Assembly: GCA_009694465.1 (NCBI GenBank)
Contig: SHUW01000006.1
Span: 1 to 33,741 of the forward strand
Direction: 5' to 3'
From: Ilumatobacteraceae bacterium
GTDB lineage: Bacteria > Actinomycetota > Acidimicrobiia > Acidimicrobiales > Ilumatobacteraceae
Length of the DNA: 33,741 nt
The notes under the pieces are model-generated. The model was given only the letters and a program-made list of their open reading frames with translations. It searched no databases and was not told the origin of the DNA. Within the stretch, counting starts at the first letter, position 1. Each line of letters starts with the position of its first letter. Made by a program: the position numbers and the translations under genes. Below, piece after piece: positions 1 to 8,158 of this stretch.

Positions 1-51
1 ACCATCAATCTCGAAACACCCAGCCTCAATTCGTTGATCTACGAGGACTGA
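1..51 (+). CDS. C-terminal tail of an unidentified upstream gene (partial)
   Basis: Frame 1 is open from the first base and gives 16 residues (TINLETPSLNSLIYED) before TGA at 49-51. The tail is too short to assign. Its polarity agrees with the downstream RNA gene, and the fragment ends just where the rnpB upstream region begins, which is why I take it as a real gene end. A chance open frame of 16 codons cannot be excluded. Confidence 0.35.
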   Translation, partial: TINLETPSLNSLIYED

Positions 52-56
52 GATGG

Positions 57-80
57 CGAGCCTGATTTGGCTCGTACACT
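57..80 (+). promoter_or_regulatory. Hairpin and -10-like element ahead of rnpB
   Basis: CGAGCC (57-62) and GGCTCG (69-74) are a perfect 6-bp inverted repeat with a 6-nt loop, right after the stop codon of the upstream reading frame. TACACT at 75-80 fits TANNNT and lies 7 nt before the predicted 5' end of the RNase P RNA at about 88, the expected distance for a -10 box. I see no convincing -35 hexamer at 16-19 bp, so the promoter call is tentative. The hairpin has no T-run and would be a weak terminator. Confidence 0.35.
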
Positions 81-87
81 GCACTCC

Positions 88-451
<364 letters not shown>

Positions 452-461
452 ACCTCAAATT

Positions 462-764
462 TTATTGATCATCGTCGCGAGCAAGGGCTGCCGCCCGTAC
501 ACGACCAAGTTCTTCGAGCTGCATTTCCTCCTTGATGTTCAACAACTTGGCGTAGAACATCAGACCCCGTGCCGTACCGGTGACGCGAACTGGGACGCGA
601 TCTCCTAGATCACCAGCAAATCCCTTGGGGATCTCCACCTTGTAGACCCCAGCATCGAAAAGATCACTCTCGTCAGCTGCCAAAGCAGCGGCCTCGTATC
701 CCCCACCACCAAAGACTTCGGCGTCGACAAAAAAGGTGAACATAGTGACCGTTTCGTTACTCAC
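462..764 (-). CDS. Conserved-looking small protein of unknown function
   Basis: A 100-residue acidic protein that I do not recognise. It starts with a GTG at 764; an AGAGGT stretch about 14 nt upstream is a weak ribosome-binding site. An internal ATG at 743 would give a protein starting MFTFFVDAEVFG and has no better site. The N-terminal part has a beta-like FTFFVDAEVFGGGGYEAAAL segment, the middle (residues 40-75) looks like alternating strands with many V/G/R residues, and the C-terminal 25 residues are helical and charged. There is no signal peptide, membrane span or cysteine. It converges on rnpB and diverges from the P450 gene, with 95 bp between the divergent starts. Coding character is supported by the fit between two well-defined neighbours and by normal composition; function is unknown. 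Confidence 0.65.
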   Translation of the reverse strand: MSNETVTMFTFFVDAEVFGGGGYEAAALAADESDLFDAGVYKVEIPKGFAGDLGDRVPVRVTGTARGLMFYAKLLNIKEEMQLEELGRVRAAALARDDDQ

Positions 765-859
765 GATTGCATCTTGCCACCTCTGAATTTCATTGTCTCG
801 CTCGACTCACGAATTGCCGAACAGACGATTGCGGTTCTCGACGACTACGGTTACTACCC

Positions 860-2134
860 ATGAGCAAGATCACAGCCGAATCCCTCCCCAAAGTCAGCCT
901 CTCTGACATCGACCTTTCATCGCCCGAGTTCTGGCTCAAGGACCGCCTCTTTCGCGAAGGTGCTTTCAAAACCCTACGCGACGAATCCCCCTTTGCTTTT
1001 TTCAAAGAACTCGTTATTGAAGACTCACCCTTCCCCACTGGACCTGGGTATCGCGCTATTACGCGACATGACGACATCTGGCAGATCAGTCGTAATCCAC
1101 AACTTTTCTGCAGCGGGAAAGGCTCCAATATCGGAGACCTACCGATGGAGATGAACGAGTTCTTCGGCTCCATGATCAACATGGATGACCCTAAGCACTT
1201 CCGCTTACGCAGCATCGTCTCGCGCGGATTCGCCCCCAAGGAAGTCGCCCGCATTGAAGACCAAGTGCGCTCCCGTGCCGAGCGACTAGTCACCGAACTC
1301 ATTGAGCGCTTTCCCAATAGTGAATGCGATTTCGTTGAGGAGATTGCTGCAGCCTTGCCACTCGGGATTATCTGCGACATGATGGGCATCCCCGAAGAAG
1401 ATCACAAGCAAATCTTTCATTGGACCAATGTCATCTTGGGTGTCGGGGATCCAGAGTTCGGCTCATCGCTTGAAGACCTGATGAAGGTCGCTTTTGAAAT
1501 GTTCACCTACGCTCAAGCCCTCGGTGAAAGTCGAATCGCTCATCCACAAGATGATGTGACTTCGGCAATGATGAATGCCGTTGTTGATGGTGAGCGACTC
1601 ACTGCCCAAGAGTTCGGTTCTTTCTTCATCTTGTTAGTCGTGGCCGGTAACGAGACGACGCGTAATGCAATCAGTCACGGCATGAAATTGCTCACTGACA
1701 ACCCAGCGCAGAAAGATCTGTGGTTCACCGATTTCGATGCCAACACTAAATCTGCAGTTGAAGAAATTGTGCGTTACGCAACGCCAGTGATCCACTTCCG
1801 CCGCACAGTTACAGAAGACACCGAGTTGTCAGGACAAAAACTTCTTGCCGGTGAAAAAGTCGTGATGTGGTACTGCTCAGGCAACCGCGACGAGCGCTCT
1901 TTCAACGACCCCTTTGCTTTCGACATCACCCGTTCGTCAAGCACAGCTCAGGTTGGCTTTGGTGCAGGTGGCCCACATTTCTGCCTCGGTGCAAATCTGG
2001 CCCGCCGAGAGATCTCCGTGATGTTTGACGAAATTCGCCGCCGCCTCCCAAAGATGCGCATCACGGGTGAGCCAGCCCTGTTGCAGAGTTCATTCATCAA
2101 CGGCATCAAGCGCATGCCTTGCGCTTGGCACTAA
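860..2134 (+). CDS. Cytochrome P450
   Basis: A soluble heme-thiolate monooxygenase of 424 residues, the usual bacterial length. It shows the I-helix oxygen-binding motif AGNETT (262-267), the K-helix ExxR (E302 to R305) and the heme loop FGAGGPHFCLG (367-377) with C375 as axial ligand. MDDPKHFRLR near 108-117 is the family's [M]DPP.H..LR element with the second proline replaced. The start is taken at ATG 860 because the open frame running back to a TTG at 767 adds residues with no P450 character. The style resembles actinobacterial CYP families acting on sterols, fatty acids or terpenoids, but the substrate cannot be read from sequence. No ferredoxin or reductase partner lies nearby. Its stop overlaps that of the convergent thymidine kinase gene by two bases. 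Confidence 0.93.
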   Translation: MSKITAESLPKVSLSDIDLSSPEFWLKDRLFREGAFKTLRDESPFAFFKELVIEDSPFPTGPGYRAITRHDDIWQISRNPQLFCSGKGSNIGDLPMEMNEFFGSMINMDDPKHFRLRSIVSRGFAPKEVARIEDQVRSRAERLVTELIERFPNSECDFVEEIAAALPLGIICDMMGIPEEDHKQIFHWTNVILGVGDPEFGSSLEDLMKVAFEMFTYAQALGESRIAHPQDDVTSAMMNAVVDGERLTAQEFGSFFILLVVAGNETTRNAISHGMKLLTDNPAQKDLWFTDFDANTKSAVEEIVRYATPVIHFRRTVTEDTELSGQKLLAGEKVVMWYCSGNRDERSFNDPFAFDITRSSSTAQVGFGAGGPHFCLGANLARREISVMFDEIRRRLPKMRITGEPALLQSSFINGIKRMPCAWH

Positions 2135-2742
2135 AAAGTTTTTTCTTGTCCCATATCGCCACGCACATAATGGCGGCGACAGAGAAGTTCATAGCGCACG
2201 ACATCGCCGAACAATGGCGTAGCGACATCATTAGTGTCGCCCACAACGACGGTTTCACCTTCATAGACAACAACACCGTTTATCACACGGGCATTGTGTG
2301 TAGCCCGCGAACCACACCAACAACGCGCTTCAACTTGCATCTCAACTCGCTCATCAGCAACTTCAAGCATTCGCTTTGTGCCCTCAAACAATAAGCCTTT
2401 AAAGTCAGTGATCAGACCAAAGGCGTAGACATCTACCCCGAGATCATCAACAATGCGCGCTAACTGGTCACACTGCTCAACTGAATAGAACTGCACTTCA
2501 TCGCAGACAATAAAATCGAGCGGCATTCTTGTTTCAGCAAGAGCGAACAAATCAATGGACTGTGAAACCTCAACGGCAGGTGCCGAGACTCCAAGGCGAC
2601 TCGTGACCTGAGTTCCATCGCGGTCAAGTTTGGTCAGTAGCAGACCTCTGCGATCTCTCACCGCCAAATTAAAATGAATCTGCAAAGCAAGCGTACTTTT
2701 GCCAGAACCCATCGTGCCGAAACTGAAACGTAAAGTAGCCAT
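2131..2742 (-). CDS. tdk: Thymidine kinase
   Basis: Phosphorylates thymidine to dTMP with ATP in the nucleoside salvage pathway. The 203-residue protein is a type II (bacterial) enzyme: P-loop GTMGSGKST at 9-17, the DEVQF motif at 81-85 that holds the catalytic/Mg-binding acid, and a zinc-binding lobe with C141, C143, C188 and H191. The tighter C-x-C spacing at 141-143 is, as I recall, usual in actinobacterial members. The ATG at 2742 is preceded by CAGG 4 nt upstream. It lies 38 nt downstream of the EEP gene on the same strand and is probably cotranscribed with it. The stop codon TAG (minus, 2133-2131) overlaps the P450 TAA in the shared sequence CTAA. Confidence 0.95.
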   Translation of the reverse strand: MATLRFSFGTMGSGKSTLALQIHFNLAVRDRRGLLLTKLDRDGTQVTSRLGVSAPAVEVSQSIDLFALAETRMPLDFIVCDEVQFYSVEQCDQLARIVDDLGVDVYAFGLITDFKGLLFEGTKRMLEVADERVEMQVEARCWCGSRATHNARVINGVVVYEGETVVVGDTNDVATPLFGDVVRYELLCRRHYVRGDMGQEKTF

Positions 2743-2780
2743 GACCTGACCGAACTTACTCGCTCAGAGGGACTGACGAA

Positions 2781-3587
2781 CTAAGAGGAGGGAGTCGCCC
2801 CCGAAAGAATTTCTGGGACTCGAACATCGGCGACGACGGCGTAGTGATCGCTACCCTGAACCCCATCAATCGGGTGGACTCCCGCAAGCCAAATCTTTGA
2901 CGGATGTCCAGCAGGCTTGGGTCTCGGCCAACTCACGAACAGATAATCAAGGCGGCGATTTGGCCAATTGGCATCCGCTAGATACGGATTATCGCTACTC
3001 CACGTATGACCACTGTGCTCACCGCGTAATTCCCACATATCAGCAAACACTAAATTCGGGTGTCTCACTGATGTACGACCGGTCAAACGTCGGATCTCGT
3101 CGCTATCGGGCACTGCATTGAAGTCACCACCAAGTAGAACTGGCAAATCTATTTTCGGATCTCCGCGTAAACTCAAAGCAAGATCGGCGATTGCATCAAC
3201 CTGCAACATTCGTACATTTGATTCATCGAAGCGATGATCGAGATGGGTACAGATCACTGGCCAAGGTCCCCAGGGAGAATCAAGTACCGCAAATAATGCT
3301 CGACGGTGAGCGGGGTCGCCCTTGGCATTAGGTAACGCAATTTGACCATGACGAATAATCGGCCAACGCGACAAAATGGCATTACCCATCTGCCATTCAC
3401 TTTGAGTGACGACAACTTGGTAATTCAGTGTGGCGGCAAAATCTTGCGCCTGTTGCTCCGTGGTGTGTACCTCTTGCAAGAACACGACATCAGGATTCTC
3501 ATCGCGCAGAACCTCTTCAATGACGCTCTGACGTTCTTGCCATGGACCGAAGTGCCACCAAAGATTCCAAGTCAGAACCCTGATCAA
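2781..3587 (-). CDS. Endonuclease/exonuclease/phosphatase (EEP) family protein
   Basis: A metal-dependent phosphodiesterase fold of about 268 residues. All signature elements are present in order: LTWNLW at the N-terminus, LQEV with the metal-binding glutamate, ICTHLDH, GGDFNAVPDS, RRLDYLFV and a C-terminal SDHYAVVADV. There is no signal peptide, so it should act in the cytoplasm. Substrate is open: DNA, phospholipid head groups and nucleotide phosphates are all cut by this family. A longer frame to 3650 adds basic residues outside the fold; I prefer TTG at 3587, because it gives MIRVLTWNLW and overlaps the stop of the upstream small gene as TTGA, a typical coupled junction. Together with that gene and tdk it forms a three-gene minus-strand unit. 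Confidence 0.88.
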   Translation of the reverse strand: MIRVLTWNLWWHFGPWQERQSVIEEVLRDENPDVVFLQEVHTTEQQAQDFAATLNYQVVVTQSEWQMGNAILSRWPIIRHGQIALPNAKGDPAHRRALFAVLDSPWGPWPVICTHLDHRFDESNVRMLQVDAIADLALSLRGDPKIDLPVLLGGDFNAVPDSDEIRRLTGRTSVRHPNLVFADMWELRGEHSGHTWSSDNPYLADANWPNRRLDYLFVSWPRPKPAGHPSKIWLAGVHPIDGVQGSDHYAVVADVRVPEILSGATPSS

Positions 3588-3721
3588 GGCGTGGTCAGCA
3601 TCGCCAGCACGATGACGCCGTAGGCGACAAAGGCAATCGACAGCATGCACGGGGCGAAACGAAAGTTTCGTGGGGGCTTCACTTCGCTCGTCTCAAGATT
3701 CTCAAAAAACTGTTGGCTCAT
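3584..3721 (-). CDS. 45-residue single-span membrane protein
   Basis: A short gene of 46 codons: ATG at 3721, TGA at 3586-3584. The product starts MSQQFFENLETSEVKPPRNF, a polar N-terminus rich in acid and then basic residues, followed by one hydrophobic helix (residues 23-42, FAPCMLSIAFVAYGVIVLAM) and ends TTP. By the positive-inside rule the N-terminus (KPPRNFR just before the helix) should be cytoplasmic. The stop codon overlaps the TTG start of the EEP gene in the sequence TTGA, so the two are likely translated as a coupled pair. I see only a weak GAGG ribosome-binding site. Function is unknown; tethering or regulating the EEP enzyme at the membrane is a guess from position alone. Confidence 0.62.
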   Translation of the reverse strand: MSQQFFENLETSEVKPPRNFRFAPCMLSIAFVAYGVIVLAMLTTP

Positions 3722-3866
3722 CACGATAAGAGTTATCGGTCCATCCTCGTCGGGCCTTGAGACATTTCCAAGAATATCCCCTCACGCTGGGTAAATGCAC
3801 ACTTCGACCGACTTGCGTCGTTACTACCACTAGAGATTTTTACCCCAACAGAAAGAAGAAAAAATC

Positions 3867-5138
3867 ATGAAACCACTAGTCCGCCTCGATCAATCAATCA
3901 TCCTCGTGCGACACGACGAGATCGTCAACATGATGCTCGAACTCACCGCACCACCTTCCCCTGCGACTGAGCGAGCCCCCCTGGATATCGCCTTGGTCGT
4001 TGACCGTTCAGGTTCAATGGAAGGAGAACCACTTGATTCCGTGCGTCGCGCAGTTCTCGAACTGATCCGTGTCGCTGGCCCCAATGATCGCATTGCGGTG
4101 ATCAGTTTTGATACAGCCATCGATGTTGTGCTGCCCCTCGCGCACCACAGCCTGCCTGCGGTCCGCGATCGCATTCTGAATATTCACAGCGGTGGCTCAA
4201 CGAATTTATCGGGTGGCTGGCTGAAGGGATTTGAAATTCTGAACTCGGCCACACCAAACACGGGGTCATTACCGGCGATTAAACGAATCATCGTCCTCAC
4301 CGACGGACATGCCAACTCCGGCGTGACTGATAGCGACGAATTGTGCACCATGGTCCGCGGAGCTACATCTCATAGTGTCTCCACTTCAATGATCGGTTTT
4401 GCCGACGGATATGACGAAAAATTGTTGGCTGCCATGGCAGATGCTGGGCGTGGTAACGATTATTGGTGCGCCGGCCCCGATCAAGCACTCAATGTTTTCA
4501 ATGCTGAGTTTGATGGGCTGGCCTCAGTCGTTGCGCAAAATATCTCTTTGGAGATTCAACCCACTGAGGCCACCGCCGCGTTTGAAGTTCTCAACGAGTT
4601 CGACGGCGTTGACGTCCCCGGAGCTCCAGGGGCTCGTCAGATCATGATCGGCGATGCCTTTAGTGATGAGGTGCGACGTGTTGTCGTACGTTTCACATTG
4701 CGTCCCCGACTGGGAGTCGGCACATTCACAGTTGCCCACTTGGTTCTACGTTGGGCCTCAACCATTGGATCAGTTGAACTCCATGAATTGACGATCCCAA
4801 TCGACCTCGAGTCCACGGAAAATGCCAGCGACCTCCGCGAGATGGATATCGAGGTCACCAAGCAGGTCCTTTTATTGCAGATTGCCGACTTGCGCAAAGC
4901 AGCGATCAAGCACGCTCGGGAAGGTCATATTGACAAAGCCCGCATTCTTCTCAACCAGGTAGTGGCCATCTTGGTTGCGACAGGTGCTGATCAGCGGGAA
5001 ATTGACGAGATCAATGAACTCACTCAACGCCTTGAGCATTTCGGTGAACGCGATATGAAGATGCTGCATTCGATGTCTCGTAGCTCCAATAAAGGTCGCA
5101 ACAAGCGCTTTGACCCGAACGACCCGTTCAAGTCCTGA
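3867..5138 (+). CDS. von Willebrand factor A (VWA) domain protein
   Basis: A cytoplasmic protein of 423 residues with no signal peptide or membrane span. The VWA domain occupies about 38-215 and has a complete metal-ion-dependent adhesion site: D46-R-S48-G-S50, T112 in GGSTNLSGG, and D146 in VLTDGH. Residues 225-330 look like a beta-rich domain and 335-400 are helical with a possible coiled coil (DLRKAAIKHAREGHIDKARI region), ending in a basic, serine-rich tail. This layout resembles YfbK/inter-alpha-trypsin-inhibitor-like VWA proteins. The ATG at 3867 has an AGAAAGAAG purine tract upstream. It is divergent from the 45-residue membrane protein gene across 145 bp and 52 bp ahead of an SDR gene. 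No MoxR-type AAA ATPase, the common partner of VWA proteins, is present here. The role is unknown; protein-protein scaffolding is the family's usual theme. Confidence 0.88.
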   Translation: MKPLVRLDQSIILVRHDEIVNMMLELTAPPSPATERAPLDIALVVDRSGSMEGEPLDSVRRAVLELIRVAGPNDRIAVISFDTAIDVVLPLAHHSLPAVRDRILNIHSGGSTNLSGGWLKGFEILNSATPNTGSLPAIKRIIVLTDGHANSGVTDSDELCTMVRGATSHSVSTSMIGFADGYDEKLLAAMADAGRGNDYWCAGPDQALNVFNAEFDGLASVVAQNISLEIQPTEATAAFEVLNEFDGVDVPGAPGARQIMIGDAFSDEVRRVVVRFTLRPRLGVGTFTVAHLVLRWASTIGSVELHELTIPIDLESTENASDLREMDIEVTKQVLLLQIADLRKAAIKHAREGHIDKARILLNQVVAILVATGADQREIDEINELTQRLEHFGERDMKMLHSMSRSSNKGRNKRFDPNDPFKS

Positions 5139-5190
5139 GTCAGCCGACTAAGTTCTAGAGTCAACTACTCATTTTAAAGTGGAGAGACTC

Positions 5191-6171
5191 ATGAGCGAAC
5201 GTTTTGAAAATGGATTCACCGGCCGAGTTGCCGTCGTCACTGGCGGCGGCACCGGCATGGGTCGTGAGTTGGTTCGTCAACTCACCGCCGACGGATGTGA
5301 TGTGGCGACCTGCGATGTCATGGAGGACACCCTCGCGGAGACCGCATCGATCTGTGCATCTGACGGAAACTCGGGACACATACTGACCTTCATTGCCGAT
5401 GTCTCGATTGAGACGCAGGTTCTCGCATTTCGTGATGCCGTGGCGGCATGGCGTCCACATGTCAACTTGTTATTTAACAACGCTGGCATCGGCGGTGGCG
5501 GCAGCATTATTGAGGAGGACCGTCACGACTGGGAAAAAACCTTTGGTGTGTGCTGGTACGGCGTGTACTACAACACTCGCGCCTTCTTGCACATGTTGCT
5601 CGATGCCCCGATCGGTCATGTGATTAATACGAGTTCAGTCAATGGTTTTTGGGCGTCGCTCGGGCCGAACGTTCCTCACACGGCTTACAGCGCCGCCAAG
5701 TTCGCGGTCAAGGGTTTTACTGAAGCGCTGATCACTGACTTTCGGATGAATGCGCCGACGCTACGCGCTTCGCTTGTCATGCCCGGCCATATCGGAACCT
5801 CAATCGCCATCAACTCGCGCAAGTTGCTGGGAGCTGATCCAAAAGAGATGACCGCAGAGCAAATCGCACAGATGCGCTCCCGCTTCACCAAGGCTGGCAT
5901 CGATCTCAGCGGCGCCAGCGACGAAGATCTTCGTGTAGGAATTCAAGCTCAAGGTGAGGCTTTTCGCGACAATGCTCCGATGTCGGGATCCGAAGCGGCA
6001 ACTATTATTTTGAATGGAGTCAAACGAGGTGAGTGGCGTATCTTGGTGGGCGCTGACGCCGTGATTCTTGATGAAATGGTGCGCGCGCATCCAACTGATG
6101 CCTACCTCCCCGATTTCATGGAACGGGTGCAGGCCCGTGGCGCACTCGGTGGTATCCCCAGCAGTTTGTGA
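5191..6171 (+). CDS. Short-chain dehydrogenase/reductase (SDR)
   Basis: A classical SDR oxidoreductase of 326 residues. It has the NAD(P)-binding TGGGTGMG (17-24), the NNAG structural motif (96-99) and a full catalytic set: S148/S149, Y166 and K170 in YSAAK. ATG 5191 is chosen over the in-frame GTG at 5179 because GGAGAG ends 4 nt before the ATG and would lie inside the longer version. The C-terminal 110 residues extend past the usual 250-residue core and contain a helical, acidic insert (LLGADPKEMTAEQIAQMRSR region) of the kind seen in SDRs annotated as fatty-alcohol, steroid or acyl-substrate dehydrogenases; the substrate is unknown. It follows the VWA gene by 52 bp and converges on the small gene that stops at 6191. 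Confidence 0.92.
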   Translation: MSERFENGFTGRVAVVTGGGTGMGRELVRQLTADGCDVATCDVMEDTLAETASICASDGNSGHILTFIADVSIETQVLAFRDAVAAWRPHVNLLFNNAGIGGGGSIIEEDRHDWEKTFGVCWYGVYYNTRAFLHMLLDAPIGHVINTSSVNGFWASLGPNVPHTAYSAAKFAVKGFTEALITDFRMNAPTLRASLVMPGHIGTSIAINSRKLLGADPKEMTAEQIAQMRSRFTKAGIDLSGASDEDLRVGIQAQGEAFRDNAPMSGSEAATIILNGVKRGEWRILVGADAVILDEMVRAHPTDAYLPDFMERVQARGALGGIPSSL

Positions 6172-6190
6172 AATCAACTCGCCGGCGGTG

Positions 6191-6391
6191 CTACGAGTAA
6201 TTCGGGCAGCGCTTGGCAGAGTCGTGAGAATGCTGACTGAAGTGATAGCCGCATGTTGGGCACAACGGATCGGTACGACGAAGACGACGGGCATCACGTT
6301 CAGCCTCAATCTCACTCGCTAACTGGGCCTTTCGCTGACCCTTCTTTTTTCCATGTCGGTACGACAGGTATGCCCCAAAGAGACCCATCAT
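6191..6391 (-). CDS. Small protein with C-terminal zinc-ribbon-like motif
   Basis: A 66-residue protein. The N-terminus (MMGLFGAYLSYRHGKKKG) is a short hydrophobic segment followed by lysines; residues 17-40 form a charged helix (KAQLASEIEAERDARRLRR); the end carries CPTCGYHFSQHSHDSAKRCP, a C-x2-C with a further cysteine and several histidines that could bind one zinc. The start ATG (or the second ATG one codon on) follows directly on the TGA of the upstream gene at 6392, so translation is probably coupled. I do not recognise the family. The arrangement (hydrophobic anchor, basic linker, charged helix, metal knuckle) suggests a small membrane-associated protein, but that is inference. Confidence 0.66.
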   Translation of the reverse strand: MMGLFGAYLSYRHGKKKGQRKAQLASEIEAERDARRLRRTDPLCPTCGYHFSQHSHDSAKRCPNYS

Positions 6392-6727
6392 TCAGCCGAT
6401 CACTTGTGGAAAGTCGGTGGCTCGACGGAGCCACAAAATGGATAAGCCAGAGCGCTTCTTGGGCCAAAAACTCTCATCTTCGACATTCGGATCGCGCCAT
6501 CCAAGAGGTTCCTCACACGGTGGCAATTGGATGAACTGGCGCAACATAAATCCACGTTCAGCGGGCATACCCGCAGCCTCCCAGATTTCCAAGTTAAATC
6601 TGGGATCTGCCAATATTTGCGCAGTCCGGCGCTCGGCCTCGCGGAGCATCGCAACTGGCACACGCCTGCGCTTGTCGGTCCGCTTCTTGACCACCGACTT
6701 GGGCCGAGCATCAAATTTCTTGGTCAT
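6392..6727 (-). CDS. Small basic protein of unknown function
   Basis: A 111-residue protein starting MTKKFDARPKSVVKKRTDKR; the first 25 residues are strongly basic, followed by a helix (PVAMLREAERRTAQILADP) and a tryptophan-rich C-terminal half containing EIWEAAGMPAERGFMLRQF and LGWRDPNVEDESFW. The start at 6727 is preferred because GAGGGG lies 5 nt upstream; an ATG at 6730 is too close to it and one at 6742 contains it. The stop is immediately followed by the start of the 66-residue gene. Basic N-terminus and small size would fit an RNA- or DNA-binding protein, but I recognise no domain. It is divergent from the acyl-CoA dehydrogenase gene across about 130 bp. Confidence 0.66.
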   Translation of the reverse strand: MTKKFDARPKSVVKKRTDKRRRVPVAMLREAERRTAQILADPRFNLEIWEAAGMPAERGFMLRQFIQLPPCEEPLGWRDPNVEDESFWPKKRSGLSILWLRRATDFPQVIG

Positions 6728-6821
6728 CATTACCCCTCTCATTGACTATGAATCTCACATCTCTTAAACGACCGTAACTCGCCATTTTGTGCGCTGATCA
6801 GATGTTTTTTACTCGTTGCGC

Positions 6822-6851
6822 TTGAGAGTTCGCCCAGTCAGCGTGTAAGAA
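6822..6851 (+). promoter_or_regulatory. Candidate promoter for the acyl-CoA dehydrogenase gene
   Basis: TTGAGA (6822-6827) and TAAGAA (6846-6851) are separated by 18 bp. The -10-like box ends 7 nt before the ATG at 6859, and no ribosome-binding site is visible, so transcription may start at or next to the start codon. The -10 hexamer does not end in T, which lowers the score. Confidence 0.3.
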
Positions 6852-6858
6852 TTAATGC

Positions 6859-8070
6859 ATGACTACGACAACTCTTGATACATCACGTGCGCTTGTAGAG
6901 AATGCTCTCGCCGATTTTCTCGCCGCCCACGATCCGAAGAAAATGGACAATGTCACCTTTCGTGGTCTGCGTTTTGACGCAGGTTTAGCCTGGGTGCATT
7001 TTCCCGTGGGCCGTGGCGGACTTGGCGTACGCCCTGATCTCAATCGCCTTGTTGAAGAGGGTTTACGCAAAGCGGGAGCGGCCCCTCAAGACCCAGCCAC
7101 ATTTTTCATTGCCTTAGCGGGTCCCACCATTGCCACTCACGGATCCGATGAGGTGCAGAAGCGTTTCTTGCGACCGATGTTCACTGGCGAAGAGAAGTGG
7201 TGCCAGTTATTCAGTGAGCCAGGTGCTGGATCCGACTTTGCCGGCCTTGGTACACGTGCAGTTCGCGATGGCGATGAATGGGTCGTCAACGGACAAAAGG
7301 TCTGGAATACTTTGGCGCACTTGGCGGACTGGGGCATGCTCGTGACACGCACCGATCCCGAACAGCCCAAGCACAAAGGCATGACATATTTCGCGATCGA
7401 TATGCATTCACCCGGTGTTGAAGTTCGACCGTTACGCCAAATTACTGGCGAAGCCGAATTTAACGAGGTCTATATGACCGACGCACGTGTGCCTGATACA
7501 CAACGTGTCGGCGATATCGGCGACGGTTGGCGAGTCGCACTCACAACTTTGATGAATGAGCGCACCGCTATTGGTGGCGGTGGCGGTGGTAATAGCAAGC
7601 GTCGGGGTCCAATCGATGAAACAGTGCGTATCTGGAACGAACTTCCAAGCGATCTACAAACGGGAGCTCATAAGGATCAGATGATGAGGTTGTGGTGCCG
7701 TAGTGAAGTACTGCGCCTCACTAACGCCCGTGGAGCGGCGGCGGCCAAGGCAGGTAACCCCGGACCAGAAGGTTCCATCGCCAAGTTGATGCTCGCCGAA
7801 TTCAATAAAGACGTCACCGCTTTCACAGTTGGATTGCTCGGTGCCAACGGAATGATTGATTTCGACTTCACTTTCCGTCGCCCTGACGGTCTCTCTGTGG
7901 ATGGCGCAGAAGGTGGCGTACGACATTCGTTTTTGCGCTCACGGGCAAACTCCATCGAGGGTGGCACGAGTGAGATCATGCGCAATATCTTGGGCGAACA
8001 AGTTCTTGGCCTGCCCGGCGAACCTCGCGTGGATAAAGCCATCCCGTGGATCAAAGTCCCCCGCAACTAG
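6859..8070 (+). CDS. Acyl-CoA dehydrogenase
   Basis: An FAD enzyme of 403 residues that introduces the alpha-beta double bond in acyl-CoA thioesters. Visible are the mid-domain flavin motif LFSEPGAGSD (118-125 region), WVVNGQKVWNT, and the C-terminal IEGGTSEIMRNILGEQVLGLP, where E367 aligns with the general base of medium-chain enzymes. A glycine-rich loop (IGGGGGGNSKRRG, about 235-247) precedes the C-terminal helical domain. The form matches the FadE paralogues common in actinobacteria that act on branched, sterol-side-chain or unusual acyl groups; chain length cannot be told. Start is the ATG with no good Shine-Dalgarno sequence. The only downstream gene in reach is arfB, but a long inverted repeat separates them. 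Confidence 0.93.
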   Translation: MTTTTLDTSRALVENALADFLAAHDPKKMDNVTFRGLRFDAGLAWVHFPVGRGGLGVRPDLNRLVEEGLRKAGAAPQDPATFFIALAGPTIATHGSDEVQKRFLRPMFTGEEKWCQLFSEPGAGSDFAGLGTRAVRDGDEWVVNGQKVWNTLAHLADWGMLVTRTDPEQPKHKGMTYFAIDMHSPGVEVRPLRQITGEAEFNEVYMTDARVPDTQRVGDIGDGWRVALTTLMNERTAIGGGGGGNSKRRGPIDETVRIWNELPSDLQTGAHKDQMMRLWCRSEVLRLTNARGAAAAKAGNPGPEGSIAKLMLAEFNKDVTAFTVGLLGANGMIDFDFTFRRPDGLSVDGAEGGVRHSFLRSRANSIEGGTSEIMRNILGEQVLGLPGEPRVDKAIPWIKVPRN

Positions 8071-8075
8071 CCAAG

Positions 8076-8144
8076 CGTTCTCGGTAGAAAAATCGTCTGA
8101 GGTAGATTCCCGAGCGTAAAACACTTCTTTACCTACCGAGAACG
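8076..8144 (+). repeat. 12-bp perfect inverted repeat in the leader of arfB
   Basis: CGTTCTCGGTAG (8076-8087) and CTACCGAGAACG (8133-8144) are exact reverse complements with 45 bp between. The first arm begins 5 nt after the acyl-CoA dehydrogenase stop and the second ends 14 nt before the arfB start. No T-run follows, so it is a poor intrinsic terminator. A third GGTAG at 8101-8105 could pair with CTACC of the second arm as a short alternative stem. It may be a long hairpin protecting mRNA, a protein-binding operator, or a leader structure. Confidence 0.6.
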
Positions 8145-8158
8145 GTCAAGATGGCAGG

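Noticed and set aside
767-859. N-terminal extension of the P450 frame from a TTG
   Set aside because: The 31 extra residues are cysteine/arginine-rich and unlike P450s; the region is the promoter gap shared with the gene at 462-764.
790-1389. 199-codon minus-strand frame antisense to the P450 gene
   Set aside because: Serine/arginine-rich shadow composition opposite clear P450 motifs.
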